NCBI RefSeq assembly: GCF_037977055.1
Contig: NZ_CP150274.1
Span: 4,278,001 to 4,342,000 of the forward strand
Source: Paenibacillus sp. FSL K6-1096
GTDB lineage: Bacteria; Bacillota; Bacilli; Paenibacillales; Paenibacillaceae
Direction of reading: 5' to 3'
Length of the DNA stretch: 64,000 nt
Of the stretch, positions 44,317 through 53,217 are shown one piece after another (the stretch's first letter is position 1; the number at the start of each line of letters is the position of its first letter). The translations under genes and the position numbers were made by a program. The notes under the pieces were generated by a model. The model saw only the letters and a list, made by a program, of their open reading frames with translations. It had not been told where the DNA came from and did no database searches.

Positions 44317-44926
44317 GGATATTAAATATTCACTGCATGTAGCAGTGCACCCCTTTGACGGATTCTGGGATCTGAAATACGAGAACAAAGGGAAGCTGCG
44401 CATGGCGGCAGGCATTCTGTTCGCACTTACCCTGACCATGATCGTGAAGCGCCAGTACGTGGGCTATGTGGTCAATTACAATCACCCGCTGGAGCTGAAC
44501 AGCATCAATGAGCTGAAATATATCGTTTTCCCGTTTCTGCTCTGGTGTCTGGCCAACTGGTCGCTGACGACCCTGATGGACGGTGAGGGCAAATTCAAGG
44601 AGATCGTGATCACGACGGGCTACGCGCTGCTGCCGCTAATTCTGGTTAACATTCCCAATATTCTGCTCAGCAATATGATTACGCTGCGTGAGGCTTCCTT
44701 TTATTATCTGCTGGATTCGCTGGCTACGCTATGGTTCCTGTGGCTGCTGTTCATCGGGACAATGACGGTGCATCAGTATACGGTGCTCAAGACGATTACA
44801 ACGATGCTGCTGACGCTGGCCGTGGTGGGCATCATTATTTTCCTGGGCCTGCTGTTCTTCAATCTGATCCAGCAAATTGTCAGTTTTGTCTACACCATCT
44901 ATCAGGAGCTGTCCCTGCGCGGATAA
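44303..44926 (+). CDS. YIP1-family membrane protein
   Basis: This 207-residue protein has about five membrane helices and the YIP1 family pattern: HPFDGFWDLKYENKGKLRMA at the N-terminus and GEGKFKEIVITTGYALLPLI in the middle. It starts inside the NHL/TPR gene with AGGGGGTGG as its site, so the two are translationally coupled. The bacterial role is unknown; here it probably partners the NHL/TPR protein in the membrane. Confidence 0.88.
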   Translation: MPFLKDIKYSLHVAVHPFDGFWDLKYENKGKLRMAAGILFALTLTMIVKRQYVGYVVNYNHPLELNSINELKYIVFPFLLWCLANWSLTTLMDGEGKFKEIVITTGYALLPLILVNIPNILLSNMITLREASFYYLLDSLATLWFLWLLFIGTMTVHQYTVLKTITTMLLTLAVVGIIIFLGLLFFNLIQQIVSFVYTIYQELSLRG

Positions 44927-44944
44927 GAAAGGAGGAGCCAGGCC

Positions 44945-47479
44945 TTGAAGAAAAAGCTAACCATCCTTGCACTGGTGCTCATGCTTGCCGGAGCAGTCGT
45001 AACACAGCCCGCCAATCTGGCGGCAGAATCCGCACCTGAAGCAGCAGCACAGCCTGATGTACAGCATACGCAGGATACCGCTGCGCAGCCGGAGCTGTCC
45101 GCAGAGCTGGAGGCCGTTCTGGAGAACGAGTATCTGACCCTGTACCTCAACCGGGCCACCACCGAGATTGCCGTCCGGGACAAGGCGGGCGGAGCGCTCT
45201 GGTATTCCAATCCGCAGGACCGCGGGGAGGATGCTGTCGCCACCGGCTACAACAAATCCCTGCTAAACGTGCAGGCGGAGCTGACCTACTATGACAGCAA
45301 GGGCAATCTGATGAGCTATGACAATTACACCCATAGTGTGCAGAGCGGCCAGTTCACGATCGAACAGACGGGGGACAGCCTTAGCATCGTGTATACGCTG
45401 GGGGAGGTTAAGAGCAGCATTGACGCCATTCCCAAGTACATCAGCGAAGAGCGGTTCCGCAGCCTGATTATGGACCGGATTGAGAGCGAGCGCGACAAGA
45501 AGGAGGTGGAGAAGCGGTTCAGATACGATGAGAAGAACAAGCGCTACGAGCGGAGAGATACATCCTTCAAGGGCGTCGGCCTCAAAAAAGTAACCGGCAT
45601 CTTCGAGCAGATCGGATACGGCGAGGACCAGATTGCCATTGATAAAGCAGCCTACGGCGAAGAGGAAGGCGGGGCAGCCGTAGTGACGCTCCCGCTCGAA
45701 TACCGGCTGGACGGGAAGCGCCTGCGGGTAAGCATTCCCGGCGATAAGGTGCAGTACCCGGAGACGATGCACCTCCAGACGCTGACGCTGCTTCCCTTCT
45801 TCGGGGCCAGCGGGACGGGGGATGAAGGCTACAGCCTGGTGCCGGACGGCTCCGGCTCGCTGATTCATTTCAACAATAACAAGCTGTATGCCACGCCTTA
45901 CCGCACGGCTCTGTACGGACCGGATGCGGCACTCCGCCAGCTCGGGCAGGTGCAGCAGGAGGAGACGGCGCGGCTGCCGGTCTTCGGCATGAAATACAAG
46001 GACCGCGGCTTCCTCGCTGTGATTGAAGCGGGGGATGCAGTCGCTGCTGTGGAAGCGGATGTCAGCGGGCGGCTGAATGAATATAACACCGTCTTCTCCA
46101 GCTACACGCTGGGCAGTCTGGAGGAAGTGACGCTGACCAATGGCTGGCGCTCCAGCACGGTGAAGCAATTCCAGTCCAGGGTCTACTCCGGGGATATTGC
46201 GGTGACCTACAGCTTCCTGAATGAGCAGGAGGCCAGCTATTCTGGGATGGCCGGGCGTTACCGGGATTATCTGAGCGAGCATAAGCAATTGACGCGGCTG
46301 GAGGAGGACGCGGAGCTTCCGTTCTATCTGGAGCTGATCGGCGGCATACCGAAGAAGAAGTTCTTCCTGGGCATCCCTTACACGGCGTATGAGCCGCTGA
46401 CCTCCTTCAAGGAGGCCCGGACCATTCTGGAGCAGATGCAGGAGCAGGGGATCGGGGGGATCAGGCTGCGCTATACCGGATGGTTCAACGGCGGCATCAG
46501 CCATAACTATCCGAAGTCCGTCTCTGTCGATAAAAAGCTTGGCGGAGCCAAGGGGCTGAAGGCGCTGCAGTCTTATGCTCAGGAGCAAGGCATCGGGCTG
46601 TATCCTGACGCCACCTTCCTGCAGAGCTTCCCGGAAGCCAAGGGCTTCAGGAAGTCCCAGGCCTCCCGGCTGATTACCGGCAAGCTGGCCCAGGTCTATC
46701 CGTACAATCTCTCTCTTCTGAAGCAGGATCTGAAGCAGCCCTCCGGTTATGTCGTCAGTCCCCGCGTGCTGCCCGCTGCGGTAGACGGCTTTCTGGCGGA
46801 TTATGCCGGGCTCGGGCTGACCGGCCTGTCGCTCCGGGATTTCGGCGCTGAGCTGAATTCCGACTTCACGGACGCGAAGGTGATGGACCGCCAGCAGGCC
46901 GAGCGTGTTATCACGGAGCAGCTGGAGCGGATGAGCGGCTCCGTGCCTGAGCTGATGGTGGAGGGCGGCAATGCGTATGCGGCTCCCTTCGCCCGCCATA
47001 TTGTTGCTGCGCCGATGCAGAGCAGCGGCTTCAACATCACGGATGAGAGCGTTCCCTTCCTCCAGATGGTGTATCACGGCTATCTGCAATACGCCGGAAC
47101 CCCCTGGAATATGGCGGACGACCAGGACGCTGCGCTTAATCTCCTGAAGGCGCTGGAGACAGGAAGCGCGCCGTATTATACCTGGTTCTATGCCGATCCT
47201 TCTGCTATCAAAATGACCGGATTCGGTCAATTATACTCCGCCGATTACCGGAGCTGGATTGACCAGGCCGCCGGGCAATATCAGGAGCTGAGCCGCGTGC
47301 TGGGGAAGGTCCATGCCCAGCCGATCACGGAGCATATGAAGCTTGCGCCGGGTGTGTATCAGACAGTGTTTGAAGCGGGAACGGCCATTGTTGTGAATTA
47401 TAATGATACGCCGGTCAGCATTGGCGGAACCACTATAGACGGGCGAAATTATTGGGTTGGAGGTGAGAAGCTGCAATGA
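44945..47479 (+). CDS. Exported DUF5696 protein, possible glycosidase-like TIM barrel
   Basis: This 844-residue exported protein has a signal peptide of about 27 residues (LILALVLMLAGAVVT region). A beta-rich N-terminal half follows (LYLNRATTEIAVRDKAGGALWYSN; LVPDGSGSLIHFNN). From about residue 455 the sequence resembles a (beta/alpha)8 barrel (QGIGGIRLRYTGWFNGG; GLTGLSLRDFGAELNSDF; LMVEGGNAYA), and a C-terminal strand VVNYNDTPVSI closes it. The pattern recalls GH101/GH129-type enzymes, but no family catalytic motif is proven. The TTG start follows AAAGGAGGAG. Its stop overlaps the next permease (ATGA). Confidence 0.82.
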   Translation: MKKKLTILALVLMLAGAVVTQPANLAAESAPEAAAQPDVQHTQDTAAQPELSAELEAVLENEYLTLYLNRATTEIAVRDKAGGALWYSNPQDRGEDAVATGYNKSLLNVQAELTYYDSKGNLMSYDNYTHSVQSGQFTIEQTGDSLSIVYTLGEVKSSIDAIPKYISEERFRSLIMDRIESERDKKEVEKRFRYDEKNKRYERRDTSFKGVGLKKVTGIFEQIGYGEDQIAIDKAAYGEEEGGAAVVTLPLEYRLDGKRLRVSIPGDKVQYPETMHLQTLTLLPFFGASGTGDEGYSLVPDGSGSLIHFNNNKLYATPYRTALYGPDAALRQLGQVQQEETARLPVFGMKYKDRGFLAVIEAGDAVAAVEADVSGRLNEYNTVFSSYTLGSLEEVTLTNGWRSSTVKQFQSRVYSGDIAVTYSFLNEQEASYSGMAGRYRDYLSEHKQLTRLEEDAELPFYLELIGGIPKKKFFLGIPYTAYEPLTSFKEARTILEQMQEQGIGGIRLRYTGWFNGGISHNYPKSVSVDKKLGGAKGLKALQSYAQEQGIGLYPDATFLQSFPEAKGFRKSQASRLITGKLAQVYPYNLSLLKQDLKQPSGYVVSPRVLPAAVDGFLADYAGLGLTGLSLRDFGAELNSDFTDAKVMDRQQAERVITEQLERMSGSVPELMVEGGNAYAAPFARHIVAAPMQSSGFNITDESVPFLQMVYHGYLQYAGTPWNMADDQDAALNLLKALETGSAPYYTWFYADPSAIKMTGFGQLYSADYRSWIDQAAGQYQELSRVLGKVHAQPITEHMKLAPGVYQTVFEAGTAIVVNYNDTPVSIGGTTIDGRNYWVGGEKLQ

Positions 47480-48375
47480 AATTCAAGAAGCTGTCCCTGG
47501 AGCAGAAAAACAGATATTACGGGCTGTACTTCATTCTTCCCTGGTTTGCAGGCTTCTGCTTCCTGTTCCTGACGCCGCTGTTCTCCTCCCTGCGGTTCAG
47601 CCTGAGCAACCTCCAGGTTAATGATGAGGGCTTCACGCTGAAGTATATCGGGCTGGCCAATTACCGCGAGGCCTTGTTCTCACATGAGTCCTATGTCCGC
47701 ACCCTGACGGAATCGGTGCTGGATATTGTGCTGAACACCCCGCTGATTCTGATCTTCAGCCTGTTTTTTGCGGTGCTGCTCAATCAGAAGTTCCATGGCC
47801 GGGTGCTGGCCCGAGCAATCTTCTTCCTGCCGGTTATCCTGGCCTCGGGGATTATCGCGAGCATTGAGAACGGCGATCTGATGCAGTCGGTCGTGCGTAG
47901 CGCGAATGATACGACAGGCGGAGGCCTGTCGGTCATCAAGAACCTGGAGCTGACCACGATGCTGATTGAATCGGGGATGAGCGTTACGGTGGTCGAATAT
48001 TTGACCGGGGCGGTCAGCCGGATCTATGAGATCGTCAGCCAGTCGGGGGTGCAGATTCTGATTTTCCTGGCCGGACTCCAGTCTATTTCCCCTTCATTGT
48101 ATGAAGCGGCCAAGATTGAAGGCTCCACAGGCTACGAGGCGTTCTGGAAAATCACCTTCCCGATGATCAGTCCGCTGATTCTGACGAATCTGGTCTACAC
48201 CATCATCGACAGCTTTATCAGTGACCAGACCAGCCGCATGGTGGTGGATACCGCGTTCAAGAGCTTCAACTTCGGGTTGAGCGCAGCCATGTCCTGGATG
48301 TATTTTGCCATCATTGCGCTATTGTTATGGATCACGACGGCACTCATCTCGCGAAAAGTCTTCTATCAAGACTAG
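47476..48375 (+). CDS. Sugar ABC transporter permease (second pair, LplB-like)
   Basis: This 299-residue CUT1 permease has six helices and the EAA loop YEAAKIEGSTGYEAFWKITFP. It is coupled to the DUF5696 gene by an ATGA overlap, with GGAGG just upstream. Compared with most relatives it has a longer extracytoplasmic segment between helices (around residues 130-180, NGDLMQSVVRSANDTTGGGL). It is the second complete permease set of the operon, implying a second importer or a substrate-specific variant. Confidence 0.92.
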   Translation: MKFKKLSLEQKNRYYGLYFILPWFAGFCFLFLTPLFSSLRFSLSNLQVNDEGFTLKYIGLANYREALFSHESYVRTLTESVLDIVLNTPLILIFSLFFAVLLNQKFHGRVLARAIFFLPVILASGIIASIENGDLMQSVVRSANDTTGGGLSVIKNLELTTMLIESGMSVTVVEYLTGAVSRIYEIVSQSGVQILIFLAGLQSISPSLYEAAKIEGSTGYEAFWKITFPMISPLILTNLVYTIIDSFISDQTSRMVVDTAFKSFNFGLSAAMSWMYFAIIALLLWITTALISRKVFYQD

Positions 48376-48395
48376 CGGTTGGAAGGAGGAGCTAT

Positions 48396-49409
48396 ATGAA
48401 GACGGAAACCGCAGCAATGCCGCACCGTTCCGCCAAAGAGCGGCTGCACCGGCTGGCATCAAGCGCCTATTGGACCGAATTTACGAAGAAATGGCTATGG
48501 GTCATCGCCCGTTTCGTTCTGGTCTTCGGCATCTCGTTTGTTATTCTGTACCCGATTCTGCTGAAGCTGTCGATTGCGTTCAAGAGCATGGACGATCTGT
48601 ATGATTCCACGGTGATCTGGATTCCGCAGGCCTTCACACTGGAGAACTTCAGACTGGTGTTCACTGCGATGAATTACCCGGCCGTCCTGCGCAATACCCT
48701 GCTGCTGTCGTCTGCGGTCATGGTGCTGCAGACCATCATTTGCGTCCTGGCCGGCTACGGCTTCGCCCGGATCAGGTTCAGGGGGAGCGGGCTGCTGTTC
48801 GCTTGTGTGATCTTTACGATTCTGGTCCCCTCGCAGACGATTATGATTCCGCTGTACCTGCATTTCAAGAACTTCGACCTGCTGGGCCTGCTGAAGCTGT
48901 TCACGGGCAATCCGGTGAATCTGATTAATACGTATTGGCCGTTTATCATCTCTGCGGTGCTCGGGATGGGCGTCAAAACCGGCCTGTATGTCTACATCTT
49001 CCGCCAGTTCTTCCGGGGCATTCCCCGGGAGATCGAGGAGGCGGCTTATGTGGACGGGGCGGGATACTTCGCTACCTTCGCCCGCGTGATTCTGCCCAAT
49101 GCCATCCCGTCCATGGTGACTGTGATGCTGTTCTCCTTCGTCTGGCAGTGGAACGATTCATTCTTCACCAATATGTATCTGAACGAGCCGAAGGTGATGT
49201 CCTCGATGATGTCATCGGCCGGCTACGGCATTGCCACGTACATGACCGGCGGCGGCCAGGCGGCCAACTCGCTTGTCCAGGACCCGTTCTTCATGTCCAT
49301 GATGATGAACACCAGCGTGCTGATGGCCATCCTGCCGCTGATTATCCTCTATGTCTTCGTCCAGCGGCATTTCGTGGAGAGTGTGGAACGGTCCGGTCTG
49401 GTCGGTTAG
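48396..49409 (+). CDS. Sugar ABC transporter permease (second pair, partner)
   Basis: This 337-residue CUT1 permease has six helices and the EAA loop EEAAYVDGAGYFATFARVILP. The ATG at 48396 follows GGAAGGAGGAG; a longer reading from 48327 would overlap the previous gene without a better site. It is the partner of the previous permease. The N-terminal 30 residues before the first helix are unusually basic. Confidence 0.92.
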   Translation: MKTETAAMPHRSAKERLHRLASSAYWTEFTKKWLWVIARFVLVFGISFVILYPILLKLSIAFKSMDDLYDSTVIWIPQAFTLENFRLVFTAMNYPAVLRNTLLLSSAVMVLQTIICVLAGYGFARIRFRGSGLLFACVIFTILVPSQTIMIPLYLHFKNFDLLGLLKLFTGNPVNLINTYWPFIISAVLGMGVKTGLYVYIFRQFFRGIPREIEEAAYVDGAGYFATFARVILPNAIPSMVTVMLFSFVWQWNDSFFTNMYLNEPKVMSSMMSSAGYGIATYMTGGGQAANSLVQDPFFMSMMMNTSVLMAILPLIILYVFVQRHFVESVERSGLVG

Positions 49410-49418
49410 GAGGAGATC

Positions 49419-52085
49419 ATGCGAAGCAAGCGATTAATGGTTACCGTTGGCGTTATAGTGTCGGCTGCGGTTGTCCTTGGCCTGATTGGCAGTAACACCA
49501 GTACCAAGAAAGAGGAGGAACCCCCTGTGCAGCACCAGAACCCGCCGGATGCAGCGGTGAAGATAGACGGCAACATCCGCTATCAGACCATCGATAACTT
49601 TGGCGCATCCGATGCCTGGTCCATGGACCCCCTGGGGAAATATTGGACCGAAGAGAATAAGAACAAGGTGGCCGATCTGCTCTTCTCGCGGGACACCGGC
49701 ATCGGGCTGTCGGCCTGGCGCTTCAATATCGGCGCGGGCTCGGCGGAGACCGATCAGGCCATTATTCCCGATCCGTGGAGAAGAACGGAAGCGTTCAAAA
49801 TGATGGAGGACGGCCCCTACAACTGGAGCAGGCAGGCCGGGCAGCAGTGGTTCCTGAAGGCAGCCAAGGAGCGCGGAGTGGAGTCGCTGATTGCCTTCGT
49901 CAACAGCCCGCCGGTCTGGATGACCAAGAACGGCCATGCCCAGCCCGATCCTGATGTCGGCTCCAGCAATTTGAAGGAAGGTGCTGAAGCGGACTTCGCA
50001 GCGTTCCTGATTGATGTCCTCCGGCACTTCAAGGAGGAGGGGCTGGAGTTCGATTATATCAGTCCCGTCAACGAGCCGACCTGGGACTGGAATCTGGCCC
50101 AGCAGGAAGCCAGCCGGTACAATAACGAGGATCTGAAGCGTGTGATCCTGGAGCTGCACCGTAAGCTCCGCAGCAGCGGCCTGGAGACGCAGATCAGCGC
50201 CCCGGACGGGGTGGAGATTACTTCCCTGCTGGATGACGAACACTTCCGGGAGTTCGCGGGCAGCGGCGTCTACTCCAGCGGAGCGAACAGCCTGGGTCTC
50301 GGCAAGTACCGGGAGTATATCAAGGAGCTGCTCGGTGATCCTGAGCTGAAGGAGGCCGTAGGGAACAAAATCGCCTCGCATTCCTACTGGTCCGACTACA
50401 GCCATTCCGGCGATGACCGGCTGGTGAAGCTGAGAAGACTGCTCGATCGCAACCTGAAGCAATACGACCCGCAGGCCAAGTACTGGGTCACCGAATACTG
50501 CATTATGGGCGACTATGGCCCGGGACGGGATCTGGGAATGGAGCCGGCCCTGCAGGTGGCGCGGACAATCCATTATGATCTGACAGAGGCTAATGCAGCC
50601 GCCTGGCAGTGGTGGACCGCCGTATCCAAGGTGGATTACAAGGACGGCCTGATCTACACTGACTTCAATCAGGCCGGAGACGAGCAGAATATTCTGACCT
50701 CGAAGATCCTGTGGTCGCTGGGCAATTACAGCCGGTTCATCCGTCCCGGCGCGGAGCGGATTGCGCTCACCGGGCTGAGCCAGGAGGCCGGAAGCGACCT
50801 GCTCGGCTCAGCATACTGGCATGAGGCTGAGCAGAGTATGGCGGCAGTGCTGGTGAATGACAGCACTGAGGACCGGCGCGTGCAGCTCACGCTAAGCGGG
50901 CTGGGACTGAAGGCGGCGTCGCTGAAGTCCTATGTAACCAGCGCGCAGCTTGATCTGGCGCGCGGAGCGGATGCGGCTGCGAGCGGTGACCAGGTGTTCG
51001 AGGCGGCCATTCCCGCCAAGTCGGTGGTCACGCTGGTGGCAGGCGGGCCGGATGGCGGCGGGGAAGCCTCCGCCTCCAGGCAGGAGCAGGCAGCCCAGCC
51101 GGCTCAGGCGGCCCGAGTGGCCCAAGTGGGGGAGCTTCCGTCTCCGGAGGCGTATGCCGGTTATCTGTTCAGCTATTTCACAGGTGAAGGCACAGAGGAC
51201 GGCGAACAGGTCTATTTCGCGCTCAGCGAAGGCAACGACCCGCTGCACTGGAAGGAGCTGAACGGAGGCCGTCCTGTGCTGACCTCCACACTGGGGGCCA
51301 AGGGAGTACGGGACCCGTTCATTCTCCGCTCGCCGGAGGGGGACCGGTTCTATCTGATCGCCACCGATCTGAAGATCAACGGCAACTGGGACTGGGGCGC
51401 TGCCCAGACGCAGGGCAGCCGGGCGGTTATCGTGTGGGAATCGGATAATCTCGTGGACTGGTCAGAGCCGAGGGAGGCACTGGTCTCGCCTGCGGAAGCA
51501 GGCAATACCTGGGCTCCTGAGGTCATCTATGACCCCGGGGGCGGGGAATACTTCCTCTTCTGGGCGTCACGGATGTACGCCGATGCGGGCCATAGCGGAG
51601 ATGCCTATCAGAAGATCATGTATAGTAAGACGCGGGATTTCCGTACTTTTACGGAGCCGGAGATCTATATGGACTACGGGTATTCAGTGATCGATACCAC
51701 GATGGCAGCCTATAACGGGAAGATCTACAGATTCACCAAAGATGAACGCGAGCAGGGAGCGGAGGCCCCTTTTGGCAAAATGGTGTTCCAGGAGTCGCTG
51801 GATTCCATATTTGCGCCCGCCGTGAAGCGGCTGAGTGACAGTGTAGGGGGAGTGAAGGGCATTGAGGGCCCGACCCTGTTCAAGTCCAACACGGAGGAGA
51901 AGTGGTACCTGTTCGTGGATGAGTTCGGGGGAAGAGGGTACATCCCGCTGGAGACGGATGATCTCGATTCCGGCGAGTGGCGTGTTGCTGCGGACTACAG
52001 CCTGCCGGCCAGTCCCCGGCACGGAACGGTAATTCCCGTGACTCAGCGTGAGTATGACGCGCTCTCTGCCGCATACACGCGGTAG
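49419..52085 (+). CDS. Two-domain glycoside hydrolase: GH30 fused to GH43
   Basis: This 888-residue enzyme has an N-terminal hydrophobic export segment (residues 5-24). A GH30-type barrel follows (about 45-545) with the acid/base Glu219 in ISPVNEPTWDWN and the nucleophile Glu359 in YWVTEYCIMG. After an alanine/glutamine-rich linker, a GH43-type five-bladed propeller runs from about 580 to the end, with Asp near 632 in GVRDPFIL and Glu near 700 in WAPEVIYD. The GH30 part resembles endo-beta-1,6-galactanases. With GH43, often arabinofuranosidase or exo-galactosidase, this suggests arabinogalactan side chains; the substrate remains inference. It is the last gene of the operon. Confidence 0.85.
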   Translation: MRSKRLMVTVGVIVSAAVVLGLIGSNTSTKKEEEPPVQHQNPPDAAVKIDGNIRYQTIDNFGASDAWSMDPLGKYWTEENKNKVADLLFSRDTGIGLSAWRFNIGAGSAETDQAIIPDPWRRTEAFKMMEDGPYNWSRQAGQQWFLKAAKERGVESLIAFVNSPPVWMTKNGHAQPDPDVGSSNLKEGAEADFAAFLIDVLRHFKEEGLEFDYISPVNEPTWDWNLAQQEASRYNNEDLKRVILELHRKLRSSGLETQISAPDGVEITSLLDDEHFREFAGSGVYSSGANSLGLGKYREYIKELLGDPELKEAVGNKIASHSYWSDYSHSGDDRLVKLRRLLDRNLKQYDPQAKYWVTEYCIMGDYGPGRDLGMEPALQVARTIHYDLTEANAAAWQWWTAVSKVDYKDGLIYTDFNQAGDEQNILTSKILWSLGNYSRFIRPGAERIALTGLSQEAGSDLLGSAYWHEAEQSMAAVLVNDSTEDRRVQLTLSGLGLKAASLKSYVTSAQLDLARGADAAASGDQVFEAAIPAKSVVTLVAGGPDGGGEASASRQEQAAQPAQAARVAQVGELPSPEAYAGYLFSYFTGEGTEDGEQVYFALSEGNDPLHWKELNGGRPVLTSTLGAKGVRDPFILRSPEGDRFYLIATDLKINGNWDWGAAQTQGSRAVIVWESDNLVDWSEPREALVSPAEAGNTWAPEVIYDPGGGEYFLFWASRMYADAGHSGDAYQKIMYSKTRDFRTFTEPEIYMDYGYSVIDTTMAAYNGKIYRFTKDEREQGAEAPFGKMVFQESLDSIFAPAVKRLSDSVGGVKGIEGPTLFKSNTEEKWYLFVDEFGGRGYIPLETDDLDSGEWRVAADYSLPASPRHGTVIPVTQREYDALSAAYTR

Positions 52086-52097
52086 TACTATAACAAA

Positions 52098-52141
52098 AAA
52101 ACAGGTTCACCGCTGCCTTAGGGCAAGAGGTGAACCTGTTT
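52098..52141 (-). terminator. Terminator between the glycosidase operon and sodA
   Basis: AAACAGGTTCACC and GGTGAACCTGTTT form a 13-bp stem. The longer T-run is on the minus strand, so it chiefly serves sodA, but it may work both ways. Confidence 0.75.
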
Positions 52142-52177
52142 GCTTAGAACAGCCGGTCCGGCTGAGTGTGCTTACTC

Positions 52178-52786
52178 TTACTTAGCGCTGTCGTAACGCT
52201 TGCCGACTTCTTCCCAGTTCACTACGTTCCAGAACGCCTTGATATAGTCAGGACGTTTGTTCTGGTAGTTCAGGTAGTAGGCATGCTCCCATACATCGAG
52301 GCCGAGAATTGGAGTTGCGCCTTCGCTGATCGGGTTGTCCTGGTTAGGAGTGCTGGTGATTGCCAGCTTGCCGTCCTTCACCACGAGCCAAGCCCAGCCG
52401 CTGCCGAAACGGGTAGTTGCTGCAGTAGCGAAATCTTCCTTGAATTTGTCGAAGCCGCCCAGCTCGCTGTCAATAGCTGCTGCCAGTGCGCCGGTTGGTG
52501 CACCGCCGCCGTTCGGTCCGATGACTTCCCAGAACAGAGTGTGGTTGGCATGTCCGCCGCCGTTGTTGCGGACCGCAGTGCGGATCGCTTCCGGTACAGC
52601 GTTCAGATCCTTCAGCAGATCTTCGATGCTTTTGCTTTGCAGTTCGGGTGCCTTTTCCAGTGCGGCGTTCAGGTTCGTCACATAAGTGTTATGGTGCCTG
52701 TCATGATGAATCTCCATCGTCAGAGCATCGATGTGTGGTTCAAGCGCGTTGTTCGGGTACGGAAGTGCCGGTAATTGAAATGCCAT
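52178..52786 (-). CDS. sodA: Mn/Fe superoxide dismutase
   Basis: This 202-residue enzyme converts superoxide to peroxide and oxygen. The four metal ligands are in [13 protein letters not shown] (first His), [11 protein letters not shown] (second His) and [16 protein letters not shown] (Asp and His). The GGGHANH context is typical of Mn-type enzymes of Bacillota. AGGAGGGATTTTTCC precedes the ATG. A second dismutase, fused to another domain, lies at 57.6 kb. Confidence 0.95.
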   Translation of the reverse strand: MAFQLPALPYPNNALEPHIDALTMEIHHDRHHNTYVTNLNAALEKAPELQSKSIEDLLKDLNAVPEAIRTAVRNNGGGHANHTLFWEVIGPNGGGAPTGALAAAIDSELGGFDKFKEDFATAATTRFGSGWAWLVVKDGKLAITSTPNQDNPISEGATPILGLDVWEHAYYLNYQNKRPDYIKAFWNVVNWEEVGKRYDSAK

Positions 52787-52834
52787 GGAAAAATCCCTCC
52801 TGAGTGTGTGTTGGATTTGAACATGATAGTGCCT

Positions 52835-52852
52835 ACCGGTTATGTAACCGGT
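52835..52852. promoter_or_regulatory. Operator-like palindrome upstream of sodA
   Basis: ACCGGTTA and TAACCGGT are perfect 8-bp arms with a 2-base centre, 49-66 bases before the sodA start and close to a likely promoter. The geometry fits a repressor or activator operator. The protein is unknown. Confidence 0.5.
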
Positions 52853-53041
52853 GAGATATTCTTATTAAAACGTATCTGGAACAATAATGCAACACTAAAC
52901 AAACATAAGTGTTTGAAAAGTGTTTGCGGCCCTGAAGATCGCATAAATTGTTATGGCTGTGTAAACGCGGAGTACCCCGGCGGCAGGACTTTAAGACTGC
53001 TTTTATAACCTAAAATATGTTAAATATGAGAGTTAATTTAA

Positions 53042-53069
53042 TGAAAACGCTTCATATCAAGCGCTTTCA
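53042..53069. promoter_or_regulatory. Two back-to-back cre-like sites
   Basis: TGAAAACGCTTCAT (53042-53055) and the complement of TGAAAGCGCTTGAT (53056-53069) each match the CcpA consensus TGWAARCGYTWNCW except at one position. They abut in the 431-base gap between sodA and the GNAT gene. The rest of that gap is AT-rich promoter-like DNA without a gene. Binding by CcpA is inferred only. Confidence 0.4.
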
Positions 53070-53217
53070 AAAGAAAAGTGATGATATCGCGAGAAATATG
53101 TGCTTTAATAGATTTAAAAGCAGGTATTCCTCGGTTTTTGATGCTTTTTTCCACTTTATACTGTTATGGAAACCCCTTCTTTTTGTTAAATTCTAAGCCA
53201 AAGGGAGACTTTTACGC

